NCBI GenBank assembly: GCA_036322835.1
Contig: AP027304.1
Span: 2,294,001 to 2,358,000 of the forward strand
Direction of reading: 5' to 3'
DNA: 64,000 bases
Origin: Tenuifilaceae bacterium CYCD
GTDB taxonomy: Bacteria; Bacteroidota; Bacteroidia; Bacteroidales; Tenuifilaceae
Under the pieces are notes generated by a model. The model was not told the origin of the DNA, searched no databases, and worked only from the letters and a program-made list of their open reading frames with translations. Positions 25,119 through 35,504 of this stretch are shown here, in pieces. Each line of letters opens with the position of its first letter. Within the stretch, counting starts at the first letter, position 1. A program made the position numbers and the translations under genes.

Positions 25119-27053
25119 ATGGCTCGTTCTGTTTACTATAGATTTTTTTTTGTTTTTATAGCAATAGTGTTTGCCGTTCCAGTTTTTTCTCAGCAGGATT
25201 CTATCGACGAAAAGATAGCCAAGCTAAATGGGATTGAGAGAGTGAAGGAGATTAATCGGTACGCATCTTTGTTCTTTCGGATCGATCCCTCTAAATCGTA
25301 TAGTTTAGCGCAAAGAGCATTGCGTGAAGCTGTAAATTTTCCTGATCAAAAAGCATTGGCTTATAAAAATATAGGAGTTTTACACTACTATAAGGGTCAG
25401 TTTGATTCTGCAAATCTCTACTACGATACATCCTATACTATTTTTAAGACCATTGGCGATCAGGCTGGTGTTTCAGCAATACTCAACAATAAGGGTATAA
25501 TCGCTATGGAACAGGGAAGGTACGAGTATGCACTTAACTTCCAGATGGAGGCACTTGTCTTAAATCAAACAATAGGAAATAAAGTGTCTATAGCTCGGAG
25601 CTATACCAACATCGCAAATATATACAATGCGCAAAAGAATTTTGTGAAAGCGCTTTTCTATGATAAGCAAGCCTTACAATTGCTGGATGTTCAGGCGCAG
25701 CCAGTTATTTTTTCGGATATACTGAATAATATTGGAACGGCATATTCTGAGCTAGGAATAAACGATTCTGCGTTAATTTACCATGAACAGGCTTTAGTAA
25801 TAAGGGGAAAAATAAAGAATACGTTGGGTGTTGCCATTAGTTTAGGGAATATAGGCAACTCATACGCTAACCTCGGTAATTCAGAAATGTCAATTCCATA
25901 CTACGATAAAGCCTATGCTATTTTTCTTGAGCAGCAAAACGTTTTAGGGCAAGTAGCTCAGCTCAATGCTAAAGCAAATGCATTGCTTAATATGGGGCAG
26001 TATGCATTGTGTGAGAAAGCATATAAGCAAGGCTTGTTGCTGGTTTCCTCGAACAACCTAAGGTTGCAAAAGCTACAACTACTAAATGACTATATAATTT
26101 ATCTTCGAATTGCCAAACGGTTTGACGAAGCCGAGCATTTGCGTTCAAAGAGTGTGGCGTTGGAAGATTCGCTTCGCAACGAAAGTTTAAATGCAAAGCT
26201 TGCAGAGATAGAAACCAAATACCAAACCCGCGAAAAGGAGCAGAAGATTATAGCGCTTGAGCAGGAGCGTGAATTACAAAAAACTAAATCGCAGAAAGAG
26301 CGGCTACTTTGGTCTTTCGTTATAGCAATGGTCGTTTTGATTCTATGTATTGTTTTTATTTATTACCGTTGGAAGCAGCGAGAGCAGAAGTTGAAACTGG
26401 AGCAGATGAATATGGAGATTGAGAATCGGTTGCTTCGATCGCAGATGAACCCTCATTTCCTTTTCAACTCGTTGAATTCGGTTCAACGGTTTATTGGAGA
26501 GAATAATCCACAGCAAGCTCAGGTTTTTTTATCAAGATTTGCCGGATTGATTCGAAACATCCTCGACAGCACTTCGCAGAACTATGTAACCCTTGAAAAA
26601 GAGGTTGAAACATTGAACCTCTATCTAATGCTTGAACAGCAACGTTTTTCGAATAGATTTGATTATTCAATTAATGTGGATGAGTCTTTAGACCCTGAGT
26701 TTACTGAGATTCCTCCAATGCTAATCCAACCGTTTGTCGAAAATGCTATTATTCATGGAGTTGCGAATATCAAAGAGAAGGGGCGCATTGATATTATTTT
26801 CGAAAAAGCGGATAGGTTGATCAGGTGTACGGTTGTTGATAATGGCAATGGTATCAACGATGCGAAGCAAACTGGTGGTGAATCCAAAATGCATAAAAGT
26901 GTAGGCATGCAGGTTACTAGGGAGCGGTTGCGAATGCTGAATCAAAAACTTAACTTTGAAATCAAGGCCGATGTTGTTGATCTTAGCGCTATTGATGCCT
27001 CGGCCAGAGGGACAAAAGTAACTGTACTAATGCCTTACAATGACTTTGATTAG
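25119..27053 (+). CDS. TPR-containing LytS-type sensor histidine kinase
   Basis: 644 residues from ATG 25119, chosen because MARSVYYRFFFVFIAIVFAVPVFSQQ gives a clean signal peptide; in-frame starts at 25071 and 25104 also exist. Extracytoplasmic part (about 40-370) holds tetratricopeptide repeats (ALAYKNIGVLHYYKGQFDSA, SYTNIANIYNAQKNFVKAL and others), then a coiled coil, one transmembrane helix (LLWSFVIAMVVLILCIVFIYY), and a His-kinase domain with the phosphoacceptor in RSQMNPHFLFNSLN (about 443) and an ATPase with FVENAIIHG and DNGNGI. Partner of the regulator 11 bases downstream. The signal is unknown. Confidence 0.92.
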   Translation: MARSVYYRFFFVFIAIVFAVPVFSQQDSIDEKIAKLNGIERVKEINRYASLFFRIDPSKSYSLAQRALREAVNFPDQKALAYKNIGVLHYYKGQFDSANLYYDTSYTIFKTIGDQAGVSAILNNKGIIAMEQGRYEYALNFQMEALVLNQTIGNKVSIARSYTNIANIYNAQKNFVKALFYDKQALQLLDVQAQPVIFSDILNNIGTAYSELGINDSALIYHEQALVIRGKIKNTLGVAISLGNIGNSYANLGNSEMSIPYYDKAYAIFLEQQNVLGQVAQLNAKANALLNMGQYALCEKAYKQGLLLVSSNNLRLQKLQLLNDYIIYLRIAKRFDEAEHLRSKSVALEDSLRNESLNAKLAEIETKYQTREKEQKIIALEQERELQKTKSQKERLLWSFVIAMVVLILCIVFIYYRWKQREQKLKLEQMNMEIENRLLRSQMNPHFLFNSLNSVQRFIGENNPQQAQVFLSRFAGLIRNILDSTSQNYVTLEKEVETLNLYLMLEQQRFSNRFDYSINVDESLDPEFTEIPPMLIQPFVENAIIHGVANIKEKGRIDIIFEKADRLIRCTVVDNGNGINDAKQTGGESKMHKSVGMQVTRERLRMLNQKLNFEIKADVVDLSAIDASARGTKVTVLMPYNDFD

Positions 27054-27064
27054 AGTAAACGAAT

Positions 27065-27796
27065 ATGATTAGAACTGTTATTGTTGACGATGAAGAGGAT
27101 TGCCGGGTTGCGCTGCATAATCTGCTTAACGATCACTCTGCTGAGCTTGAGGTTGCCGGCCTAGCTTGCAGTGTAGTTGATGGCGTTAAGCTAATCCATC
27201 GCGTTAGCCCTGATTTGGTTTTCCTTGATATTCAGATGCAGGATGGTACAGGTTTCGATCTACTCGAGATTTTCACTAACCCAAGGTTCTCAATTGTATT
27301 CGTTACCTCGTACGATAATTACGCATTAAAGGCTTTTCAGTATGCAGCCATGGATTATCTATTAAAACCAGTTGATCCTGAGTTGCTTGCTAAAACCATT
27401 GAGAAGTATAAACGGAATAATCCTGCTCAAAGCCAGCAGCTAAATGTGTTGATGGAGAACCACAAGCAGGGGCTAAAGAAGATGGCAATACCTACAACCG
27501 AAGGAGTATTGCTGTTCGATATTAATACAATTACCCATCTTGAAGGCGATGGCTGTTATACCAATATCTTTACATTGGCCGGTGATAAAAAGATGGTGTC
27601 GAAGAACCTAAAAGAGTTTGAAATAATGCTCGATACCTCTATTTTTTTCCGTTCTCATAAATCACACATCGTAAACCTTAACCATGTTAACCGCTACGTG
27701 CAATCCGATGGCGGGTATTTGATTTTGAACGAGGGAACATCTGTTCCTGTTGCCCGTCGTAAAAAAGATGAGCTTGAACAGTTGCTTGGTCTTTAG
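27065..27796 (+). CDS. LytTR-family response regulator
   Basis: 243 residues. Receiver domain with acidic pocket DDEED, phosphoacceptor Asp about residue 55 (LVFLDIQMQDGTGF), Thr/Ser FVTSYDNYALKAFQ and Lys in LLKPV. The C-terminal LytTR DNA-binding domain starts about 145 (ITHLEGDGCYTNIFT, FRSHKSHIVNLNHV, VPVARRKKDEL). Cognate of the adjacent LytS-like kinase; binds paired direct repeats in known relatives. Candidate targets include the giant surface protein gene just downstream, which is inference from location. Confidence 0.95.
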   Translation: MIRTVIVDDEEDCRVALHNLLNDHSAELEVAGLACSVVDGVKLIHRVSPDLVFLDIQMQDGTGFDLLEIFTNPRFSIVFVTSYDNYALKAFQYAAMDYLLKPVDPELLAKTIEKYKRNNPAQSQQLNVLMENHKQGLKKMAIPTTEGVLLFDINTITHLEGDGCYTNIFTLAGDKKMVSKNLKEFEIMLDTSIFFRSHKSHIVNLNHVNRYVQSDGGYLILNEGTSVPVARRKKDELEQLLGL

Positions 27797-27968
27797 CTTG
27801 TGCTGATTTTCATTGTGTTGTCCTTAGGTTTTATTAATCTGAGGATTTTTAGTTTATGCCGTTGGTTTGTCTATTAAACCGTTGGTTTACTCTTTCTTGC
27901 CAGTTGTTAATCCGTTAAATTGTTCTAGTAATTCCTCTATATGTTTGACCTTCAAAGTAAGATTCAAT

Positions 27969-28160
27969 ATGGAGGGTTTAATTCTATTGCCATTTTTTTT
28001 GTTTGCTGCATACCTTTTCGTTAAGAATAGGCAGCAATTGGTTTACAATGATTTTAATTCTGAAACAACGCAAATCTCCGAAAGTAATTGTGTTGAGCAG
28101 GATGATTTCTTAACGTCAGATGATGAGGAGAACGACTCTATTTTCAATTTTTGGCGTTAG
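27969..28160 (+). CDS. Small single-pass membrane protein, hypothetical
   Basis: 63 residues from ATG 27969 (MEGLILLPFFLFAAYLFVKNRQ): one N-terminal transmembrane helix, then an acidic, disordered tail (EQDDFLTSDDEENDSIF). A longer frame starts at 27867 but the extra residues look random. Could be an accessory of the preceding two-component system; no family recognised. Confidence 0.4.
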   Translation: MEGLILLPFFLFAAYLFVKNRQQLVYNDFNSETTQISESNCVEQDDFLTSDDEENDSIFNFWR

Positions 28161-28256
28161 CCTTCTATCTAATCCCTGCCTACAATCTAGTGTGCTTTTA
28201 TATAGAAACAATGCAGAGTGCTATAAACAGACTATTATTAACTTAATTTCTTTTCT

Positions 28257-31200
28257 ATGAAAAAAATTCTATGCTTATTTTTTTTCCTGATATTCTTAGG
28301 CGTTAGCCCTGGGGTGAAAGCTCAGACAGCTACAGTTCCGGCAGGAAGCGGAACAAACGCCGACCCTTACAGGGTTGCAACGCTTGATAATCTTTACTGG
28401 ATTTCTAAAAATTCAAGTTCATGGGCAAGCGTATTTGTCCAAACGGCAGACATTGATGCTTCTTCAACTACAAGTTGGAATTCGGGCGCGGGTTTTTGTC
28501 CGATTGGCATGAGTTCCCCTTACTTTACAGGTACATACGATGGTTGCGGCTATGCTATATCTGGCTTAACAATTAAGCGTAGTACAGAAAGTAGTGTGGG
28601 GTTTTTTGGAACGATAGCGACATCGGCAATTGTGAGTAGAGTTAAATTATCGAGTGTTACAATTACAGGTGGGGATTGGGTTGGAAGTATTGTTGGGTAT
28701 AGTAAGGGTGTAGTATCCTCATGCAGTGCTTCTGGTAGTATTACAGGAAAATCATATGTTGGAGGAGTTGTTGGTGGCGCAGAAGGAACTATAATGGATT
28801 GTGGTGCTAATTGCTCGGTTACTGGTACTTTAAATTATTTAGGAGGGCTTGTTGGACGTAGCACTTCAAATGTTTATAATTGCTATGCAGCCGGTAGCGT
28901 TACCTCGTCGGGAGGTGGATATGTTGGTGGTTTAATTGGAGGTAATTATGGTAATTGTAGTTACTCTTTTTCTGTGGGTGCGGTTTCGGGGAAAAGTGCT
29001 GTAGGAGGATTTATTGGTGATAATGGATCAACCAGCAGTATTAAAAACGATTTATGGGACACTGAATCATCTGGAAAAACATCTGCCTATGGGTCAAACT
29101 CTACTGGCGTAACTACCGGGATAACCGGAAATACTTCCGATCTAATGAAAACTCAAGCCACCTATACTGATGCGGGTTGGGACTTTACGTCATTTTGGAG
29201 TATTGATGGTACTATCAACAGCGGATATCCTTTCCTTTTGAATAAAGTTTCGATGGTTGTTACGAAAAACGTTGCTAACATTACAAATACAGGAGCACTC
29301 GTTAATATCTCTATAGCCTCGATAGGCGCGAGTAACCCTACATCGTATGGTGTTTGCTGGAATACATCGGGAAACCCAACAATTTCGGACTCAAAAACGA
29401 ATTTGGGCGAGAGTTTAGGCAGCGCTTCTGCAATTGGCGCTTATGCTGCCCCAGTTGATGGCTTAATAGCAAATACCACTTACTACGTAAGGGCTTATGC
29501 GGTGAACGAATTTGGAACTAGTTATGGGCAGCCGATTCAGTTTACTGCCGTTAAAGCAACACAACCCCTTGGGAGTGGCACAAGTGCCGATCCATACAGA
29601 GTGGAAACTCTTGAAAATCTTTACTGGATTTCTAAAAATTCAAGTTCATGGGCAAGCGTATTTGTTCAAACCGCTAATATCGATGCTTCCGTTTCAGTAA
29701 GTTGGGATGCAGGCTTGGGTTTTCCCCCTATTGGTCCATCTTATCCTTATTTTACAGGTACATACGATGGTCAGAATTACGAAATATCAAATCTAATTAT
29801 TAACATACCTAATAAATATTATTGTGGTTTGTTTGGCAATACTAGTAATGCAACTATAAGAAATGTAGCGCTTAAAGATGTAAATATAAAGGCACAGAGA
29901 TACTTAGGGGCGTTGGCCGGTAATGCAATGAAATCTACAATATCCAATTGTTCAGCCTCAGGGACTGTTAGTGCTCCTACTGTTTCCGGCTCTTTGTACT
30001 GTGGTGGTCTAATCGGTTTTTCTGGTGACGGATGTACAATCTCCAACTGCCAAAGTGCTGTTAATGTTACAGGTTATCAAAATGTTGGTGGTTTTATGGG
30101 CAAGGATAATGCTTCGACAATAACAAATAGTTATGCTACAGGTATCGCTAAAGGAAATTCCTATGTAGGTGGATTTGCCGGTGAATTATTGGCTGATATT
30201 ATAACTGGTTGTTATGCTTCCGGTAATGTGGATGGAAGCACTAGCGTTGGTGGCTTTGTTGGATATTCTTCGCCTACTAAAATCAGCAACTCTTATGCTT
30301 TGGGTAATATTTTTGGTTATCAGTATTTTGGTGGCTTTGTTGGGCAGACTATTTCTGGCGAAATAGCAAACTGCTATTCTGCTAATTCAATTAGTGTGGA
30401 AAGTAGTGATTCGTACTACGGTGGATTTGTTGGTAAAACCTCAGGTGGTGCAATCAGCAATTGTTTCTTTGATGCAACTACAACGGGTATGACCTCTACT
30501 GTTTCTTCGCGTGGTTTGAGTAAGACTACAGCCGAAATGAAAACCCTTGCAACATTTACCAATGCAACATGGGATTTTGTAGGCGAAACCACCAATGGGG
30601 GGAATGATTACTGGGTGTTAACAAGTGCTGTCAACAATGGATACCCTTGTCTTAAGTGGTCGTTGGTTGCACCATCTGTTTCAACGCAAGAGGCTTACAA
30701 TGTTACCTCATCCACTGCAACTTTTAAGGGAAACATTATTGGTTTAGGGATTCCAAGCCCTACGCAGTATGGTTTTGTTTGGAGCCAAACATCAAATCCA
30801 ACTGTTGAGTTAACATCTAAAACTGAGCTGGGCGAAGCATTATCGGTTGCTGAGTTTGGCTATTCAGCTATAGGGTTAACACCAAATACAAAATACTATG
30901 TACGTTCTTATGCAACTAATGCGTTAGGTACTGTTTATGGCAGTGAGCAATCATTTACAACCCCTGCGATTGAGTTGACCATTGGCGGAGGTTTTAGTTG
31001 TAGTAATAAAGTCTACGATGGGAATACAAATGCGGCAATAAGTACAAATAGTCTTGTTTTGCAAGGTGTTAATTCAGAATTTAGTGATGTCGCATTGTCG
31101 AATATTGTGGTCTCTTACTCTTCGGTTAGTGTTGGAAATGATGTTCTTATTAGCATTAGCAGTGCCGAATTATCGGGGTTAGATGCCAATAAGTATACCC

Positions 31201-34200
31201 TTTCGTTAACCAATGCGCCTACTTCATCTGCCGAAATTGAGGCCAAGGCGTTAACTATTACAGCAAAGAATCAAACAAAGGAATATGGGGCAACATTTAC
31301 ATTCGACGGAACAGAGTTTACAACTTCCGAAATGGTTGCTGGCGATGTGGTTGCGTCTGTTTCAATTTCCTGTGCAGGGGTTGCATCTGCATCTCTTGCA
31401 TCGAGCTATGGCATTACACCAAGTTCTGCAACAGGAACAGGGTTGTCGAACTATAGCATTACCTATGCTGATGGGGAAATGAACGTTACAAAAGCTCCAT
31501 TAACAGTAACCGTAAATAATGCATCAATGGTTTATGGCGATGTTATACCTACATTTAGCTATACTGTTAAAACTGAGCAATTAAAGAACGGCGATGCTGC
31601 AACCGTTGTTTCAGGAGTTGCAGTGTACTCCGGTTTTGTTGAGCCGGTTGTTGGAGATTACGATATTGATCTATCTGGTCTTGATGCCGATAACTATGCT
31701 TTAACCTTTATAAAGGGGAATCTAAACGTTACAAAAGCCCCATTAACAGTAACCGTAAATAATGCATCAATGGTTTATGGCGATGTGGTTTCTGGTTTCA
31801 GCTATACAGTTGATCAGTCGATGTTGAAGAATGGCGATGCCGCTGATGTGGTTACAGGAACTGCTGTTTTTACCAGTTTCGATAGGCCATCTGCCGGGAA
31901 TTACGATATTAATCTATCAGGTCTTGATGCAGACAACTATGCATTAACCTTTGCAAAGGGTAATCTCGTTGTTGGACAAGCACCTTTAAGTGTAACAGTT
32001 AATAATGCCTCAATGGTTTATGGTAATGCAGTTCCTGCATTCAGCTATACTGTTGATCAGTCGATGCTTAAGAACGGCGATGCAACCGGTGTAGTTACTG
32101 GAACTGCTGTGTTTACTAACTTCGACAGGCCATTTGCTGGAAATCATGATATTGAACTTAGTGGTTTGCATGCCGATAATTATAGTATAACCTTTGCAAA
32201 AGGAGTCCTTTCCGTTGCAAAAGCATCTTTAACCGTGACTGCCAATGTGGTTTATATGGAATATGGAGAAGATGTTCCTGTCTTTGGTTACGCCGTAAAT
32301 GCAACCCAACTGAAGAATGACGATCTCTCTTCGGTTGTTATAGGAACTCCATCGTATACTAGTTTTGATAAGCCTGCCGCCGGAAATTATGATATTGAGA
32401 TAAGCGGCTTGGAGGCATTAAACTATGAACTTACATTTGCTATAGGACACCTTGTGGTTTGGAAAGCTCCACTGGAGGTATTGGGTGTCGATGCTTCGAT
32501 GGTTTACGGTGATGTAGTCCCTGGTTTCAGCTATACAGTTGATCAGTCGATGTTGAAGAATGGCGATGCCGTAAATGTTGTAATTGGAACTCCATCCTAC
32601 TCAACTTTCGAAAATCCTACCGTGGGGAGTTATGAAATAGAGATTGATGAACTAGATGCTCAGAATTATTCGATTGAGTATTCTTACGCCACTCTTACTG
32701 TTGATAAAGCACCATTAACTGTGACTGCCGACAATGCAACGATGGTTTATGGCGATGAGGTTCCTGCTTTTAGTTATTCGGTTGATGAGACTCAGTTGAA
32801 GAATGGCGATGCTGCAGATGTGGTTACTGGAACTGCTGTATTCAGTAGTTTAGATAGACCATCTGCTGGAAATTACGATATTGATCTATCTGGTCTTGAT
32901 GCCGATAACTATGCTTTAACCTTTATAAAGGGGAATCTAAATGTTGTAAAAGCACCTTTAACGGTAACCGTTAATAATGCCTCTATGGTTTATGGCAATG
33001 TGGTTCCTGCATTCAGCTATACGGTTGATCAGTCGATGTTGAAGAATGATGACGCAACAGATGTAGTTACAGGAACCGCTATTTTTACCAGTTTAGATAG
33101 ACCATCTGTCGGAGATCATGATATTGACCTTACAGGATTGCATGCTGATAATTATGAAATTGTGTGCAATAAAGGAAAGTTTGCAGTAACAAAAGCATCA
33201 CTGTCAGTATCCGCCAATAACCAGTCCAAGGTTTACGGTTCAGGTTTCAACTTTGAGGGAACAGAGTTTTCGGCCACGGGCTTGGTGAATGGCGATGCTG
33301 TTTCATCGGTAATCCTAACCAGCGAAGGCTCGGCCTCCATCGCAGCAGTAGATAGTTATGCTATTTCGGCAAGCAATGCGGTAGGCACAGGCCTGTCGAA
33401 CTATGAGATCACCTACAGCGGTGGTTTAATGGACGTAACAAAAGCATCATTGGCCGTATCCGCCAATAACCAGTCCAAGGTTTACGGTTCAGGTTTCAAC
33501 TTTGAAGGGTCAGAGTTTTCGGCCACGGGCTTGGTGAACGGCGACGCTGTTTCATCGGTAACCCTAACCAGCGAAGGCTCGGCCTCCAGCGCGGCCGTAG
33601 ATAGCTATGCTGTTTCGGCAAGCAATGCGGTAGGCACAGGCCTGTCGAACTATGAGATCACCTACATCGGTGGTTTAATGGACGTAACAAAAGCATCATT
33701 GGCCGTATCCGCCAATAACCAGTCCAAGGTTTACGGTTCAGGTTTCAATTTTGTGGGAACAGAGTTTTCGGCCACGGGCTTGGTGAACGGCGACGCTGTT
33801 TCATCGGTAACCCTAACCAGCGAAGGCTCGGCCTCCAGCGCGGCCGTAGATAGCTATGCTGTTTCGGCAAGCAATGCGGTAGGCACAGGCCTGTCGAACT
33901 ATGAGATCACCTACATCGGTGGTTTAATGGACGTAACAAAAGCATCATTGGCCGTATCCGCCAATAACCAGTCCAAGGTTTACGGTTCAGGTTTCAATTT
34001 TGTGGGAACAGAGTTTTCGGCCACGGGCTTGGTGAATGGCGATGCTGTTTCATCGGTAATCCTAACCAGCGAAGGCTCGGCCTCCAGCGCAGCCGTAGAT
34101 AGCTATGCTGTTTCGGCAAGCAATGCGGTAGGCACAGGCCTGTCGAACTATGAGATCACCTACAGCGGTGGCTTGATGGACGTAACAAAAGCATCACTGT

Positions 34201-35231
34201 CAGTAGCCGCCAATAACCAGTCCAAGGTTTACGGTTCAGGTTTCAACTTTGAGGGAACAGAGTTTTCGGCCACGGGCTTGGTGAATGGCGATGCTGTTTC
34301 ATCGGTAATCCTAACCAGCGAAGGCTCGGCCTCCATCGCAGCAGTAGATAGCTATGCTATTTCGGCAAGCAATGCGGTAGGCACAGGCCTGTTGAACTAT
34401 GAGATCACCTATGGCGTTGGTTTAATGGATGTAACAAAAGCATCATTGACTATAGCCGCAGAGAATAAGAGTAGAAAGTATGGGGAAAATAATCCTGAAT
34501 TTACTATGGTATTTAGCGGATTTGAGAACGGAGAGGATGAAACCGTGCTTTCTCAAAAACCAGTGTTATCAACTTCTGCAAATTCAAATAGTTTAATGGG
34601 ACAATATCCTATTGTTGCTGAAGGTGGCCTGTCCAATAACTATAGTATAATATTGGTTGATGGTATTCTTACCGTTGAGGCAATTCAAGGGATGGCAAGC
34701 ATTGGTGAAATCGTTGATGTTACCAGTACTTCGGCTTCAGTGACTATGAATAATCTTTCAAATGGAGGCGATGAGTCAACTGTTTATGGCATATGCTATT
34801 CAACGCAGCAAAATCCAACAACAGATGATGTGGCAGTAGTTGCTGATGTAAGTAATGATTACGCAGCAAACCTAGTTAACCTTACTCAAGGAACGGTTTA
34901 CTACGTTAGGGCTTATGCTACCAATAGTGCTGGTACGTATTATAGCGAACAGCAGCAGTTCACTACTAAATCTACAGGTGTGGATGTGAACGAGAGTTTT
35001 AAAGTGAACGTATACCCCAACCCTTGTAAAGATGGTTTCAGTGTGTTGCTGGCCGATGCTAGTGCTGCAATACTTACCATGTATGATGTTTCGGGGAAAC
35101 TCGTATTACAGCAAGAAGTTAATGGATTATCAACTTGGATTGGTTTTGATAGTAATATTAAATCAGGAATCTATATAATATCTATTAAATCAGATAGAAA
35201 AAGTGTTGTCACAAAATTGATAGTTCAGTAG
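28257..35231 (+). CDS. Giant GLUG/MBG-repeat surface protein with type IX secretion sorting domain
   Basis: 2324 residues. Signal peptide ends near 22 (GVSPGVKAQ). Two similar N-terminal blocks (about 30-330 and 435-800) have GSGT(N/S)ADPYRV, NLYWISKNSSSWASVFVQTA and many GLUG-type repeats (SYVGGVVGG, VGGFVG), each block followed by a fibronectin-III-like module (YYVRAYAVNEFGTSYG). A YDG-like segment (SNKVYDGNTNAAIS) precedes the MBG array: seven units of 81 residues (about 1077-1643, ASMVYGDVVPAFSYTV...LKNGDA), five of 83 residues (1644-2058, NQSKVYGSGFNFEGTEFSAT) that are almost identical, one diverged unit, another FnIII-like module, and the C-terminal sorting domain from about 2240 (VNVYPNPCKDGFSV to TKLIVQ). 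The protein should cross the outer membrane by the type IX system and act as stalk-like adhesin or matrix protein; ligand unknown. Confidence 0.9.
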   Translation: MKKILCLFFFLIFLGVSPGVKAQTATVPAGSGTNADPYRVATLDNLYWISKNSSSWASVFVQTADIDASSTTSWNSGAGFCPIGMSSPYFTGTYDGCGYAISGLTIKRSTESSVGFFGTIATSAIVSRVKLSSVTITGGDWVGSIVGYSKGVVSSCSASGSITGKSYVGGVVGGAEGTIMDCGANCSVTGTLNYLGGLVGRSTSNVYNCYAAGSVTSSGGGYVGGLIGGNYGNCSYSFSVGAVSGKSAVGGFIGDNGSTSSIKNDLWDTESSGKTSAYGSNSTGVTTGITGNTSDLMKTQATYTDAGWDFTSFWSIDGTINSGYPFLLNKVSMVVTKNVANITNTGALVNISIASIGASNPTSYGVCWNTSGNPTISDSKTNLGESLGSASAIGAYAAPVDGLIANTTYYVRAYAVNEFGTSYGQPIQFTAVKATQPLGSGTSADPYRVETLENLYWISKNSSSWASVFVQTANIDASVSVSWDAGLGFPPIGPSYPYFTGTYDGQNYEISNLIINIPNKYYCGLFGNTSNATIRNVALKDVNIKAQRYLGALAGNAMKSTISNCSASGTVSAPTVSGSLYCGGLIGFSGDGCTISNCQSAVNVTGYQNVGGFMGKDNASTITNSYATGIAKGNSYVGGFAGELLADIITGCYASGNVDGSTSVGGFVGYSSPTKISNSYALGNIFGYQYFGGFVGQTISGEIANCYSANSISVESSDSYYGGFVGKTSGGAISNCFFDATTTGMTSTVSSRGLSKTTAEMKTLATFTNATWDFVGETTNGGNDYWVLTSAVNNGYPCLKWSLVAPSVSTQEAYNVTSSTATFKGNIIGLGIPSPTQYGFVWSQTSNPTVELTSKTELGEALSVAEFGYSAIGLTPNTKYYVRSYATNALGTVYGSEQSFTTPAIELTIGGGFSCSNKVYDGNTNAAISTNSLVLQGVNSEFSDVALSNIVVSYSSVSVGNDVLISISSAELSGLDANKYTLSLTNAPTSSAEIEAKALTITAKNQTKEYGATFTFDGTEFTTSEMVAGDVVASVSISCAGVASASLASSYGITPSSATGTGLSNYSITYADGEMNVTKAPLTVTVNNASMVYGDVIPTFSYTVKTEQLKNGDAATVVSGVAVYSGFVEPVVGDYDIDLSGLDADNYALTFIKGNLNVTKAPLTVTVNNASMVYGDVVSGFSYTVDQSMLKNGDAADVVTGTAVFTSFDRPSAGNYDINLSGLDADNYALTFAKGNLVVGQAPLSVTVNNASMVYGNAVPAFSYTVDQSMLKNGDATGVVTGTAVFTNFDRPFAGNHDIELSGLHADNYSITFAKGVLSVAKASLTVTANVVYMEYGEDVPVFGYAVNATQLKNDDLSSVVIGTPSYTSFDKPAAGNYDIEISGLEALNYELTFAIGHLVVWKAPLEVLGVDASMVYGDVVPGFSYTVDQSMLKNGDAVNVVIGTPSYSTFENPTVGSYEIEIDELDAQNYSIEYSYATLTVDKAPLTVTADNATMVYGDEVPAFSYSVDETQLKNGDAADVVTGTAVFSSLDRPSAGNYDIDLSGLDADNYALTFIKGNLNVVKAPLTVTVNNASMVYGNVVPAFSYTVDQSMLKNDDATDVVTGTAIFTSLDRPSVGDHDIDLTGLHADNYEIVCNKGKFAVTKASLSVSANNQSKVYGSGFNFEGTEFSATGLVNGDAVSSVILTSEGSASIAAVDSYAISASNAVGTGLSNYEITYSGGLMDVTKASLAVSANNQSKVYGSGFNFEGSEFSATGLVNGDAVSSVTLTSEGSASSAAVDSYAVSASNAVGTGLSNYEITYIGGLMDVTKASLAVSANNQSKVYGSGFNFVGTEFSATGLVNGDAVSSVTLTSEGSASSAAVDSYAVSASNAVGTGLSNYEITYIGGLMDVTKASLAVSANNQSKVYGSGFNFVGTEFSATGLVNGDAVSSVILTSEGSASSAAVDSYAVSASNAVGTGLSNYEITYSGGLMDVTKASLSVAANNQSKVYGSGFNFEGTEFSATGLVNGDAVSSVILTSEGSASIAAVDSYAISASNAVGTGLLNYEITYGVGLMDVTKASLTIAAENKSRKYGENNPEFTMVFSGFENGEDETVLSQKPVLSTSANSNSLMGQYPIVAEGGLSNNYSIILVDGILTVEAIQGMASIGEIVDVTSTSASVTMNNLSNGGDESTVYGICYSTQQNPTTDDVAVVADVSNDYAANLVNLTQGTVYYVRAYATNSAGTYYSEQQQFTTKSTGVDVNESFKVNVYPNPCKDGFSVLLADASAAILTMYDVSGKLVLQQEVNGLSTWIGFDSNIKSGIYIISIKSDRKSVVTKLIVQ
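31485..33185 (+). repeat. Coding tandem array, 7 units of 243 bp
   Basis: Units begin at 31485, 31728, 31971, 32214, 32457, 32700 and 32943, each opening with GTnnnnAAAGCnCC-like sequence and encoding one MBG domain. The units are moderately diverged at nucleotide level. Confidence 0.85.
33186..34430 (+). repeat. Coding tandem array, 5 near-identical units of 249 bp
   Basis: Units begin at 33186, 33435, 33684, 33933 and 34182 (GTAACAAAAGCATC each time; the next diverged MBG unit starts at 34431). The units differ at only a handful of positions, far less than the preceding 243-bp array, which points to recent duplication or ongoing homogenisation. Confidence 0.9.
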
Positions 35232-35244
35232 TAATTGTAAACAT

Positions 35245-35279
35245 AAGGAAAGGGGCAGAGGCCCCTTCCTTTGTTTTTG
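35245..35279 (+). terminator. Terminator of the giant surface protein gene
   Basis: AAGGAAAGGGGC, loop AGAG, GCCCCTTCCTT (one bulged A), followed by TGTTTTTG. It starts 14 bases after the stop codon. The remaining 225 bases to the next gene show nothing I recognise. Confidence 0.8.
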
Positions 35280-35504
35280 TTGGTTACTTTTGTTATAATT
35301 CATGTTACAGTATACGAATTAGTATTGTGAGAACAGTTCGAATGGTTGGTTCATGTGTGTTCTAGCGTGTATAGGAATGCGGCAATTCTTAGTTCCGTTT
35401 AAAATCATTGACAATTAAACCAGTATTATACTCATAAAGTGAGTAAACTACGTGCGTCGGAAATTTAACTGATAACCCTATGCTGGAATTGTTCTAATGA
35501 TAAA

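Noticed and set aside
33186-34430. Regular repeats as a possible CRISPR array
   Set aside because: The 249-bp units are in-frame coding tandem repeats of MBG domains, with no short repeat/unique spacer pattern.
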